A DNA stretch of 64,000 nt, taken from NCBI GenBank assembly GCA_014898425.1, contig RCSZ01000012.1, positions 372,001 to 436,000 of the forward strand. Reading direction: 5' to 3'. The notes under the pieces are model-generated. The model was not told where the DNA came from and did not search any database. It saw only the letters and a program-made list of their open reading frames with translations. The position numbers and the translations under genes were made by a program. Of this stretch, positions 23,298 through 35,187 are shown one piece after another. How positions within the stretch are numbered: the first letter of the stretch is position 1; every line of letters begins with the position of its first letter. Origin of the DNA: Botryotinia globosa. Its lineage: Eukaryota; Ascomycota; Leotiomycetes; Helotiales; Sclerotiniaceae.

Positions 23298-25791
23298 CTT
23301 GTAAAATGAAACTCAGATTGAAGAAGAAAGTAGAAAAGTTGAGAAACGATCAATGATTTTAACAAAGGCCAATAATGAAAAAAAGAGGTATATTGAAGGT
23401 AGTGAGTGTGGTTGGTATAAGATTCAGCCTTACAGATGCCAAGAAATGGATCTATAAGTAACAAATGTAATAAAAGCGAGAGACTGGAAACACTCGGCAA
23501 GGGGAACAAGGAGCAAACGAAACAGTAGGTATGAAGAGGAGAGAAATAGAAAAGAAGTTGCTTTGAAAGGCGTGGCAGGTCGGATTTATCTTGTTTAAAA
23601 TGTTATTCTCCACATAAGGAATAACTTCTTGTGTTCCAACTTCCAACCAGTGAACCTTCGTATTATTACGCGTCTCATCCCTCACGGTCCCGAAACGGTA
23701 AATCGACCCATTCTTTTCGCCATCCCCAAGCGGTACCATAAATAGAGATTCACTAGCCGACCCACCGTAATTCTCGAGGCTATGTCAATTCACGTGATTG
23801 GCTATAACTTCAATTGGGAAAGATATGGCGAGCTAATTTCCAAGAGATGAAGATTTCCAGTTTACCAAAAGGTGTTAACTGGGTCTAACAATGCAATCAT
23901 GTTTCATTGGAAGCGTATGGAAAGATCCCTCAAGGTTCGAAAGTGACTCGGTACTTCTATACACAGCCCCTCCAAAGAAAACGCTTCCACGGTTAGGCAG
24001 CCAATCAAGAGATTTGATGTTATATGATGAAAGCATAGCATAGCCAAAGGGACATTCCAGCTTAGAGTTCTGAGCTCCCGAACCACCTTGGAAATAAGAG
24101 GGATATTTGTAAAGTAGTAATGGGCGGTCCATTGATATCAGCTCATAAAACAATCCGCTCTGCCTGTAAAACGAATTGATGAGAACATGATACGAGATAA
24201 TCTGTAGCTCGTAATTTGGCAGCTGTTTCCATGTAAGACAATAATGTCATCGTTAGAATTTGGTTTCCAGGGCGCCAGGGCGGGAAATAAATGTGATTGA
24301 CATTTGAGAACATTCAAGAGAGTTTAGTATTATGGGCCCATCGCTGCAAGGACCAATGTAGTTCAAAGTTGAATTTTCACAGGGAAATCTCCTGGCATCG
24401 CCCCACAGATTCGTTGTAAGATAACACCCAAAAGAAATGCTGGAGTCAAATTACTCTGTGCAGCGATTCAAAGATTCAAAGAGACCTGATGCATTGAATT
24501 ACCTCTTTCTATTTCTCCCATAGTATGACAAGATATTTACCAAAATTCAACGCATTGGGATGAAGTAATGTAAATACCTGTAGAAAGCCACAAGAAAAAA
24601 TACAGCAGTCCTCATACCTTCTGAAAATCCATTTCCAGTATTTGGGAAATCATTGCGGATTATCATTTAGTCTAGACAACTCATATGAACCAGAATTGAT
24701 TTGGTGGGTTGCTAGTGGATCCATGAAAATACCTCGAGAAAAAGGAGAATTTGGGGGATGGATAATTAAGCTGACGCGTGTCATGGAAGCTGAAGATCGA
24801 CTTTGACTTCGACTTCCTTGTGCATACCTAGTATGGTGAATTGTCTTAATAAACTTTCACAATCTACTGAGATTGATATGAGATTGACATGGCATTGAGC
24901 TTAATCTCGCTGACAAGCCTGCTCAGTGTACTTATTTTGGACTATGGTGCATTGCATTGCCATCTATTCCATCTGACATGTATTCGAAGAACTCGTCTTC
25001 AATCAACCGGAGTTGACAAAGGATGCAAAAAGCGTTAATGGTCGAGGCCTGAGGATTGTTCGAGTTTGAAACGCCGTGAATGGTGACCGGGCCTCGAGGT
25101 TGATTGGCATTTCTCGGACAACAGGATGATAGGACGATAGGACATTCTCAATAGCCGTACGAAGCAGAACATCTTGAAAAGAGACTGCCTAAGACTTGGG
25201 ATGCCGCCGAAAAGAATCTAAATGACCGATAGACTTTATCCAGTTTCTTCATTCCATCGCTCGTAAGTCGCGAATTGCTAGATTTGAGTGCTTGCCGTAC
25301 CCATTCGTCCCATTTGTCCTTCCGAATGATAATGCACGGAAACGATAAAATCAAGATAAAGAGCATTGCTACATCCGAAACTAGTAACAACAGCGACGAC
25401 GAGGATCGACGAGGATCGTTCGAGTCCTCCAATACGATCAAAAAGTGTATTTTGACCAGTGTTTCAGAGAGAGCAACAAGAAGTAGAGAAGAGAAAGATG
25501 GATTGTCGTTGAGATTTGTTTTATCCCGATACCAAATGCCAAGCAGCCAAGCATTTCAAAGCCGTACCTGCCTAACTCCAAGATCATGTGATCTTGATTT
25601 TTATCGATGAGCTAAGTGCACTATACAGTTCTGGCACAACGGCCAAATTTGGCTTGTTTACGCTGCACCAAGCGAAGTGCTCCACGAATTTATTTAATGC
25701 AACGCAGACCGCTTTTATATCTTTGATATTAAAGTGAGATATATTACGATAACATGTTGTTATCATATCATCTTTGCGGGGGATCAACAAA
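23298..25791. other. Intergenic with a possible gene remnant
   Basis: A 2.5-kb space without a complete gene. It contains the GH72 upstream region, the coding-like minus-strand segments listed separately, and otherwise unremarkable sequence. A 97-codon minus frame at 25148-25441 with one hydrophobic stretch is unsupported. Confidence 0.5.
23580..24185 (-). pseudogene. Possible hypothetical gene or remnant, two coding-like segments
   Basis: Two minus-strand open segments look more coding-like than chance. One is at about 24170-23875, with ELISMDRPLLLYKYPSYFQG, FGYAMLSSYNIKSLDWLPNR and GSVFFGGAVYRS; it is preceded by a TTTTACAG acceptor-like sequence. The other is at about 23781-23590, with LENYGGSASESLFMVPLGDG, YRFGTVRDETRNNTKVHWLE and VGTQEVIPYVENNIL. 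Stop codons lie between them and I found no clean splice that joins them. I do not recognise the family. It may be a short lineage-specific gene, or the wreck of one. Confidence 0.3.
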
Positions 25792-28409
25792 ATGTCCGTC
25801 TCAACCTTTAATCCTCTTGGGCGATCCCGAAGTCTTCGAACTTCGACAGCGTCAAGCAACTTGAGGCTCCCTTCAAGCTCCAACTCACAACCACCCTCTG
25901 GCCCCTCATACGTTGCTCTTTTCATAACCAATCTTCGACTTCTGGATCTAGATTTGCGAGATGACTGGCCAGACATTACGGCGGTGACATTCTCTACCAA
26001 GGATGCGCAACAGAATCAAAAGAAACGTATACAGAGTGTAGAGTGGGCACTATTTCAGCTATTTGCAATTTGGGATCCGGAAGAGACTCGAAATGTACAC
26101 TACTGCCTCTAATTGTCACTTTGGAATGAAACATAACAGCTAACTCGTGTCTGTAGAAATTACAACCATTTTTCCCACCACTCGAACCTCTCCAGTCCCT
26201 CAATCTGCGCACCGCATTGTTTCGATGTCTCGATCAGGCCAAGAAGAATGGGGTCCTTGGACGAGATACTGTACTGAGGAAAACCATGTTGGACGAATGC
26301 AAGGGCGAAAGGCTGGAGGAAGTCTTGGCGGTATTCTCAAACGCTGTTCTGAAAAGGGTCGTTGAAGAAGACACCTCTGGACGATACGAAGCTCTTGCTC
26401 AACAACTGGCACTGGAGAACTTTTCATACACAGGAGAAAGGTCAATACTATCCGCCTTGATATTAGCACACAAGAAATCTTTGGGCAACCACGTTGCTGA
26501 GAAGAACAATTTAAGAGCCAAATATAGCGAGTTTTCTGGAACACTTGAGCTCAATGATCAACAAACCCTAAAGCGACGGGAAGATCTCAACCATGAGATG
26601 GATAAAGAAGAAGGCAATACTGGATTATCCGATAAAGATCTAAGATCGTTGCAAAATACATTTCGCAAGAATTGGTCTGGTAGTAACGAGTGGCTGGAAA
26701 CAATTCTTTACGGAGATAATAGGCCTAGTAGAGAGGGACTATTGGCTAAGCGTTTTGATGAGCTTTGGGATCATATTGAGAATGGTACTGTTGCAGAAAT
26801 AGAAGGAAAGAATGATACCGGGCTTGTTAAACGGCTAGAAGCACGAGTGCAAAATCAAGAGAGCCGTTTGGCTAGATGGCAAGAATTTGGACGGACTTTG
26901 ACTCGAAACGGTACCAAATCACCCACCAAAAAGGTGCAGACAGTTCCTGTCGAGGAGAAGGGTATCAAACTTGGCTTCAACGACCACCAGACATTGCAAA
27001 TCGGGAAGTATTCTACAAAGGATTTCAGTTCCGTGAACGCCCCCATTCAAGATGAATATGCTCGTTTAATGGAACGAACTCGCAATGCGTTGAATGATGT
27101 ACCTAAGCAAAAGGTGTTTTCCAAAGAAAGCATCATCCAAGGGGGCTCGATTAAAAGGTTCAGCCAGCCTTCTATTGATTCAACCAAAGAGTCAATGTCG
27201 CCAAGTAATCAGGATGGGGACATATCTCCGTCAACCAAAGTATCTCCCGACCATTCGCCTGTCTCGGTGGGGATTCTTGATGAGGTTGCTGAGGTTTCGA
27301 CTTCTCGTAGTCCCGTCAATGAACCAATCATTACACCGCGTTCGAGGATATCCCACAGACCAATTCCCATTGGATCTTCATCAATCATTAGGCCTAGACA
27401 GGCATCGGACGATCTCGGTGTCGCTAGCGAGAAATCATCTGAGGCCACAGCTGTAACACCGGCCATCAAAGATGACTATATATCTGCCACTCCAAGCGCT
27501 ATGAGATCATCCCGTCGCCCCGTCTCCTTTGACAAGGACCCAGAACGTGAAGTTGGAAGGACCTCAGCTGAGACACCCGTATCAATCTCAAGGAGACATA
27601 CAATGATATCACAGTCAACTCTATCTCCTTCCAAATCGATTCAAACCTCTGAATACCCTCCTGGGCCTGTTCCGGAGCTCAGCCAAGCAGAGCAGATTTT
27701 AAATTCCATGTCAGCTGCATCACCGTCGCCGCAAAAGTTGAAACGCTCGTTGTCTTTAGCAGAACGTACCCGTCTTACCATGGCTCGTTCGAACCCACGA
27801 TACTCGAAATCCAATCTCAACGATGATTTTGATGATTTGCCAGATATGGATCGCCTCACTCTAAATCCTAAGTCTAGAGCTACACCTGTAAAGTCTTCTG
27901 TAACAGAAGAAGAAAAACATGCGGACTTGATAGAACGCACACGTCAGTCTATGGCAGGCTTTGAGGCAGCCCAAAAGAAGGCACAGTTAGAGCGAAGGCA
28001 AAGTATCAAAGACGAAAAGAGGAAGCAGCGACAATCGAATTTTCCAAGGGTTGTTCAAGAGGAAGAAGATTCAATATCTCCAGTCACGCCAGCAATTGAT
28101 CGAGAGGTGTTGATGGATGGAAATGATGTCGATTATGCTAGTGTTTTCATGAGTAGACCGAGAATTGCTGTCAGCCCGACTCCAGCGAAGAATAGGATGA
28201 TATCATCTATGATGGAAAGCGAGGATGATGAATTGGAGGACATGGATGAGGGTTTGGAGATGGGTGTGGATGCGGATTACAAAAATGCTTTCATGAGTAG
28301 ACCAAGGATCGCTTTGAGCCCGACGCCTGCTAGGAATAGGAGAATTATGGGCAATGATGTGCAAGAGGAAGGAGAAGCAGAAGCTGTAAATATGTGGCAT
28401 GATCTTTGA
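25792..28409 (+). CDS. Augmin HAUS6 N-terminal-domain protein
   Basis: I model two exons: 25792-26094 and 26157-28409, giving 851 residues. The intron starts GTACAC and ends TGTCTGTAG with a GCTAAC branch site, and phase 0 is kept. Residues about 40-330 resemble the HAUS6 N-terminal domain found in filamentous fungi: YVALFITNLRLLDLDL, TFSTKDAQQNQKKRIQSVEW, LFAIWDPEETRN, FFPPLEPLQSLNLRTALFRC, GVLGRDTVLRKTM and ERLEEVLAVFSNAVL. HAUS6 is a subunit of augmin, which recruits gamma-tubulin for branched microtubule nucleation in the spindle. The rest is disordered, Ser/Pro-rich, with many SP/TP sites and repeated ERTR and FMSRPRIA motifs. The ATG at 25792 is chosen because the frame before it has no ATG. 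The opposite-strand frames are shadows. Confidence 0.85.
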
Positions 28410-30304
28410 GCAACATTGAGCAGCCACAATGTTTATGACGAAATCAACGAATGGTGTTTTTGTATCACAACGGCTTATGATTAATGAAAAATGAAATTCG
28501 TTATGAACGCCACACCTTCCTATTTTGTTCAATTGAGATTCTAGCAGGGCTCAATAAATACTAACTAACACTCTACCATGGTTAAACTTATACCCGTCTG
28601 AGTTTATTAGGATCGACCCGAGTTGACTGTTACGGCGATTGACTTGAGAGGGGTGAAGAATGATTTACACACCAAGAGAGGGAAATAAGTAGAGCATTTT
28701 AACTGACACATACATGTTTTGAGCCAGCAAATAGTGGTGAATTGATTCTTCACCTCCTACTTCGATATCTGCAAGTTCATCGCTTTCAGTTTCCTCGGTC
28801 GGTATATGCAAGCTCGCCGCTGGTTCATTTCGCAACATAATAGGGTTATTCGCCACCCCTGACAACAAGACGTCGCTTCTCAAATGGTGCCTCTCAATAT
28901 GTGTTGTCTACTTACCTGTTGGCGTTCAGTAATTTCTTTTCGCTGTTCGTCATTCTACAACTTGTCTAACAGAGGCGGTAGTTGTGATGAGACTGATGCG
29001 AAGGCTTTATCCTTACGTGGCAGTCATGGTAGTGATGGTTTTAATATTGTGTAATTGCCGGTCCCAATATATCGGTTTTTTGTTGGCTGGCTTCGACTTC
29101 AAACCCTGTATATCATTTACTGAGTCTCAAGTGTCCGAGTACCCGATTTCTCGAGATTCCATCGTCACAAATTATTTTCCTCAAATTTTTCCTCTTGATT
29201 CTGCTCGCGGCTTCGACATTTATGCGAATATGCTTACGGGTTTAACCAAGCAGAGTGCGCCATAACTCTCGATATACCAGAGGAAATTTAGCCTAAGTGT
29301 GAGCATATCGCAAGAGCAAGCAGTGTTTCGGCTGTAGGTAGTGACGATTTGGACCTTCCGACTAAGTCTCGAATTGGAGGCGTTACTGATACAAACTATG
29401 CAATTTAAGAGATCTCAAAAATACATTCTAGATTTCTCAAGAATAAGATGAATGCCGGCTTGTAAAACATTGGAATATGGCATTCCGATCCAATGTGAAT
29501 TGATTCCTCTTAAGTTTGTCTCATCAAGCTGTCGACTCTGCTCTTTCTGATAATTCTGAACCATCTTTGAGGGTTTTATGGATCAAATTACGAACGCTGG
29601 AGAAGAAAGATTCGCAGGCTGGCGTAGCGGTGTTGATTTCACCCTCGAGTCCGAATGATCTCCTCATTGGTGGCATTCGATATATATACCTCAATGAGAC
29701 AATTTCAGTCATAACTATCCACCAGATTCGCCCAGGATACTTTTAGCACACTGCCTCTCAACTGTTTCGACATCGAAAAAACCAAAAAAACCCCCACTTG
29801 CAAGAATGGACCGCGTCTCTGGGGCCAGTGATTTAACCTCTAGTTTTTTTGCTACATAATAGCTCGTTGTTGAAACAAGATTTAGTTTGAGCTCTTGTTA
29901 GAGCCATAATTCGTCGATTGTTATATCAACAGCCTCCCGTGAGGCAAACGGCAGGAATCATGTGTGACAATCCACCATCTCTCGTACAATCAAAAGAAGG
30001 AAGTAAGAATAGCTTTGCACATGTATCTTCACAGAGCTTGTGATAATTGGCGCAAGCTTTGTGCAGTTTTTATCGCGATGGGTGCAATCGTGAGAGGCAA
30101 ATGATGGGTGTTGATACGCAAGCATGGAATTGGAAGTATAAGTTGTGCTCATTTTCCGACCACGAATGTTTAGGGACAGACTCTTTATCCAGAAAGATCT
30201 TGTTTGAGGACTTCCGAGGTATCAGCTGTCTGATTCAGACCACTTTAATCAATTTACCTTCCTTTCTTCTCGATTTAAACTTGGTTTAGAATCCTTCCTT
30301 CGAC
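28410..30304. other. Intergenic, Argonaute upstream region
   Basis: 1.9 kb without a convincing gene. Frames at 28984-29265 (93 codons, hydrophobic start), 29516-29746 and 30047-30289 have no recognisable features. The last few hundred bases are pyrimidine-rich, ending TTCCTTCGACATGG before the Argonaute start, as is common in fungal leaders. Confidence 0.5.
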
Positions 30305-33300
30305 ATGGCTAAACTATTCGACTGCTCGAAATGCTGCAAGAAAGAAGCCCATGACTACAGGGTGGTGGCATGCGGTCAACTCTACCCACTGTACAATCAA
30401 CAGATGTGCGACAACTGCTTCGAATTTACCGAACCTCCGCACGAAAGTAAAAATTGCACAGTAAGCGTTGGGAAAAGTTGTAGATCATGCGGCCACGCTG
30501 ATTGCCCAAGGAACAAATGCCCTCAGCTGGGTGGGATGAAGCTTTATGAGATTGGGCAAGATATTGCAGATAGATTCACTCCCGACGCGCGAGATGCATG
30601 GTTAAGAAGAAAATATGAACTCCAGTCCAATGCAGCATTAAGTGCAGCGTCTCAAGCTTCAGCTAACGCCGCTGGACCATCAAACCCTCTACCAGAGCCT
30701 GTTGACGATAACAGAACGATGGAAGAGAAACTTCAAAGCTCGTATGACGAAGAGTCTCGAAGCATCCCCAAAGCCAAGAGCCAAACTTGGGATTCATCTA
30801 CTAAGATTCACGCGAACTTTTACAAGGTCGGTCTGAGCCGTGAGGCGCAGATCTTGAAGTACTCGGTTTGCCTTGGCAAAATCGTTTCTCGCGGAAAGCC
30901 CGAAGGGTTTGTACCTACACGACCAGAAACCAAGCGCTATCTAATCACGCGGCTTCTCGAGGAAAACAAAGATCTATTCGAACCAATCAGCTGGGCTACC
31001 GACTACGACTCCTTTATTGTCTCTAATAAACCACTTGGGAATCATGATTTGAGCACGATCGGATGCTCTATTTCAACACCACATTCACGCAGCGGACCTG
31101 ATGGTAACCCGATCGACATGAACTCTTCATTGTCATTCCTCGGATTGGTTAATGTCAAGGCCTTGATAGACCATGTCAAATCCAAGAATAAACCCCTCGT
31201 CCACCCTGAAGAGGAATTGAAGTTCCTCAATATAATTTCTTGGAAGAAGGTTAATTCCCCACAGTACGAAGGAGGTCGTGTGGGCAAGAAATTTTATCCA
31301 CATAGCTTTGTGGCCGATGACGAGAGATGGATGTCTCAAAAGCGAGCGGAAGAACAGAAGGACCCTACCCTAAGCTTCAAAGACGAAGTACCTTTGTATC
31401 AGATACATCGTGGTTTCTTCAGCTCAATGAGGCCTGGACAGGGCTCTGTTTTGCTCAATGTTAATGTGACAACATCCGCGTTCTTTTCTCCAATTAATCT
31501 TGCCAAATGGATAGAATCAAACCTAAATGCTTGGGGCGATTCTGGAAGACTTTTGAAGGGGGTTCGTGTTGTTTTCGATATTCATGAAAAGAACAGGCAA
31601 AAAGTCTTCAACATCAAAAGTATCGCGCAGCATAGTGTGTCAGAGACTAAGTTTATGAAAGATGGTACAGAGATCTCAGTTCATGCTCACATGAGTGCTA
31701 GTAAGTCCTTTCACTCAGTTGTTCATGAGATCTCAATGTGTTGACAGTCACCTAGCATACCATGAGACTACGTTCGACAAAAATGCCCGGTGCATCAACG
31801 TGGGAAGTAAGGCAGAGCCAACGTGGTTTCCAGCAGATCATTTGAAAATTGTTGAATGGCAAATTGTTAAGAAGAATCTACCAGAGCCTTATGTTGCTGC
31901 TATGATTGATGCTACCAAGCGTCCTCACCAGAGTAAAGATGCTATCAAGGAGACGGGATTGGCAGAATTGGGCTTCCTTGAGAAGAGTCCCTTCTACAAG
32001 GTGAGAAGAGTACTGCATATATTACAGAGGCTTATTATTTTAGTGTCTATTTACTAACCTCGTCCACTGAAACTAGACATTTGGAATTATACCAGACACA
32101 AACTTTGTCGAGATCAAAGCGGGAGCCCTTGCGGCACCGATATTACTTCTTAGTGGGGCTGACCGGGCTCAGGCTCTCGACGGTGCCTGGGAAATAAAAT
32201 TCAAGCAATGCCGGAAACCGGGTATTAAAAACACGACTCTTTACGTTCTGTGGTTGAGACGTGATGAATTTCGAGAGCAGCATGAGATGGAAGAAGCTAC
32301 TCATACTTTAGCTAGGTCTCTAGAGCAATTTGGACTTGATAAGGTTAAGGAACGCGTCTTTTGTCAAGCAATAGTTCCCGAAGAAAAAGTAGACTCCGCG
32401 GTTTATCGCCAAAACTGCTCTGAAACTTTCGAGAAAGCCCTAGGATCTGTCTTTAAAGGCACTATAAAAGTGCCCTTGATTATGGTTGTGCTCCCAGAAC
32501 GAAATCGCAAGCTATATCCAGAGATCAAGAGATGGGGAGATTGTGATAAGGGCATTCCGACAGTTTGCGTTGTGGAAAGAAATCTTTCGGGTGGAGGGGA
32601 CCGCGCTAGATGCGGTAATATCAGGTGTGTCACAATATCTCACATTTCCAGCATGAAGATCTACTAACAATGATCGAATAGCTTAAAGTTCAATCTCAAA
32701 TTGGAAGGCATCAATCAAGAAGTGAGCAACGGATGTGGAACAAAGTCCAAGACTATGATTGTTGGAGCAGATGTCACACATCCTGGCAACGAGGAAGGAT
32801 GTCCTTCCATAGCTGCTGTGGTGGCTACCGACGACGACAGCCGATTCCAATATCTTGGCTCTGCACGAATTCAGGAAGGAAAACAAGAGGTACGTATATC
32901 CGTTCATTTTATGTCTTTTGCGTTGCTAACATATGCTCCTGAAGTATATTTCGGATCTTCGGGGAATGATGAAAGAAAGGCTTCTCGCCTGGGCCGATCT
33001 TGTTTTGAAAGACATAAAATTTGGGGTAGGTGGTATGTATCCACATATTCTTCCCGAACACATTCTTTTCTACCGAGACGGAGTGAGCGAGAGTCAGTTT
33101 GGTATGGTTCGGCATCACGAGAAACAACAGATTTTTGATGGATGCACTGACGCATACATGAAACTAAAACACGATCTCAAGAAAAGAAAACTCCCTGGCG
33201 CCCTTAAGATTCTGGTCAAAGATGAGAAATGGAAACCTGATCTCACCATTATCGTCGCAATCAAGCGACATCATGCCAGATTTTATCCTTTGGCTTTAGA

Positions 33301-33826
33301 ACCCGGTGATCCAAATTTGCGTGCCGGAACTATTGTCGATTCGGTAGTCGTGACACCAAATCACTTTAGTTTCTACTTGCAGAGCCATCGCAGTCCACTC
33401 GGTACGGCTAAAAGTACTCAGTATGTTGTGATTTACGATGATCAAGATTACAAGACAGAACCAAAGGTCATCATGGATATCGTGAGTTTCCTGTTGATTT
33501 CGAGACCCACAACACTAGATGCACTAACTGATTGTACACAGACTAACAAACTTTGCTACACCGGGGCTCGCTCTTCCAAAGCTCTCTCTGTCTGTACACC
33601 AGCTCGCTACGCAGATATGCTGTGCGATCGCGTGAGATGTTATTTGAAGCCTGTATTAGAGGGTTACCGTGATGAGAGCAGCACGGATGATGTGGATGGA
33701 ACACAAAGGACAGCTGTTTATGAAGAAAACAAGCTCGTTTGGAAGCCAAATACTTCAGACATCCTACCAGATGGGTGGAAAAATCCTTGGCATCCATCGA
33801 TCGGCAAAGTTATGTTTTATCTTTGA
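30305..33826 (+). CDS. Argonaute (QDE-2-like small-RNA slicer) with Cys-rich N terminus
   Basis: I model six exons: 30305-31700, 31756-32000, 32077-32624, 32682-32889, 32945-33481 and 33542-33826, giving 1072 residues with consistent phases. Residues 7-72 form a cysteine-rich module (CSKC at 7-10, CDNC at 35-38, C51, CRSC at 59-62, C67, C72), perhaps zinc-binding. Further on are the N/L1 region (VLLNVNVTTSAFFSPINLAK), a PAZ region (about 400-520), L2 and MID (about 545-730) and the PIWI domain. The PIWI catalytic tetrad appears intact as D760 (GADVTHP), E799 (EGKQE), D844 (FYRDGVSE) and D1003 (RYADM), a DEDD type. It should bind small RNA and cut target transcripts in quelling-type silencing. 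The second acceptor is chosen as CTAG because the preceding CAG would put a stop in frame. Confidence 0.93.
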
Positions 33827-34207
33827 TGTGGAAGGCTTTCTACAATACAGATTCGGGCAGAAAGTGGCGTTTGGGTCTAGATGCTGGTGTTCATGCATGA
33901 TTTTCATCCCGATGTGGCGAAATGTTGATTAGTACTTTTGGCATAAAATTAGAATGATTATGAGACATTTTATCGGGATAAACAATGTGTCACGTAGCTC
34001 AATAGAAATTTAAGCGAGCTCAGGATCCCCCTTGCTGCACCCGAGAAAAGCCAATTCCCCATGAGTCGATATATCACATTCTCGCATGCCAAACATACAG
34101 AAAAGCAAAAATTCAGCCTTAAATCCAAGCTCAGCCTCAAGTACCCAAAGTCAAAAGTCCCACTTAATAGCTTGACGTCTTCCTCAAATCCTATAGCAAC
34201 ATTCACA
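33827..34207. other. Intergenic
   Basis: 380 bases between two plus-strand genes. The reading frame of the next gene stays open upstream to an ATG at 34061, but the added residues are polar and repetitive in character. I treat that part as 5' leader. Confidence 0.5.
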
Positions 34208-34974
34208 ATGTCAATTCTCAACAATAATGCCGTATTTTTACTCTCCCTCGCGATTCAGTACCTAGTTTTCATTGCTTTCATAACCACATGCGCAATGGCT
34301 GTTACTGGATCCGATCAAACATGGTTCGTAACACCCCGATCCGCAAACCCACAGATTCCAAACCCTGAAACCCTAAAATAACATCTCTCTCTAGGTCCAT
34401 TGTACTATCTCTCTGTCTTCTGTGTTTATCATACCTAGTACCCACCATGCAGCAAATCATGAAAATATTCCACTATCAGCACGGAAATTATCAGTTCCTT
34501 CCAAGAGAGAAGCGAAAAGCTACCCAAAGCACCCTTCTACAGGGAATGATCTGGAGGGAAATTCCGAAATGGATCACTGCTGGATGCATTTTATATTTGA
34601 TATGCAAAATTGATACGAAGAGACTTGATCAATTAACTATGCCTTATTATGTTGCAATGTGTGTGGAAATAGGGATTCTTGTATGCGGATGTTTAACTGA
34701 TATTGTGGGACTGTGGATGCTTCATTCGGAGGGAATTGAAATATTCGGAAGAATTTACGGCGGTGGTGTAAGAGAGGTATCTGTGCGACTTTCGCAATCA
34801 TCATTGTCATCGCCCTCATCGGTCAATCCGCAACCACAGCCCTATTCCTCGCCGAGAGATTCTCGAATGTCGTTGCTGTCTTCTTCATCGGTGTCATCGA
34901 GTTCTTCGACTCTCGTCGATCAAAGCTCATTGAGTACAGACTTTACAGCCGGAAATAAGGATTTGGAGAAATAA
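34208..34974 (+). CDS. Small multi-pass membrane protein of unknown function
   Basis: I model two exons: 34208-34323 and 34395-34974, giving 231 residues. The donor is GTTCGT (weak) and the acceptor CTCTAG. The join makes a Trp codon and continues as SIVLSLCLLCLSYLVPTM. There are about four hydrophobic segments: AVFLLSLAIQYLVFIAFITT, SIVLSLCLLCLSYL, WITAGCILYLICKI, and YYVAMCVEIGILVCGCLTDI. The last 60 residues are Ser-rich and end in a charged tail. I do not recognise a family. An upstream in-frame ATG at 34061 would add 49 residues but places the first membrane segment deep inside. It ends 213 bases from the convergent MYND gene. Confidence 0.6.
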
Positions 34975-35187
34975 CACGAATTGATATCTCGCATGGACCA
35001 GAGAATTGATAACTGGCAGAGCTATTTCAGAGGATATATGTACAAATATAATATGCACCGAGGACGGTTATGGTCAAGCAGTTTGGATAATTTACGCCAA
35101 TGGAGAAGGTTCAATTCACTCAAGCAGAGCGTAAAGATTAATAAACTCGCGATCAGATAGCGATCAATTAACCCATAAATACATGAC

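Noticed and set aside
25584..26212. Minus-strand frames opposite the HAUS6-like exon 1
   Set aside because: The plus strand has a conserved spliced protein; the opposite frames are shadows.
34061..34207. Upstream in-frame ATG extending the small membrane protein by 49 residues
   Set aside because: The added residues are Lys/Ser-rich and would bury the first membrane segment; the ATG at 34208 fits better.
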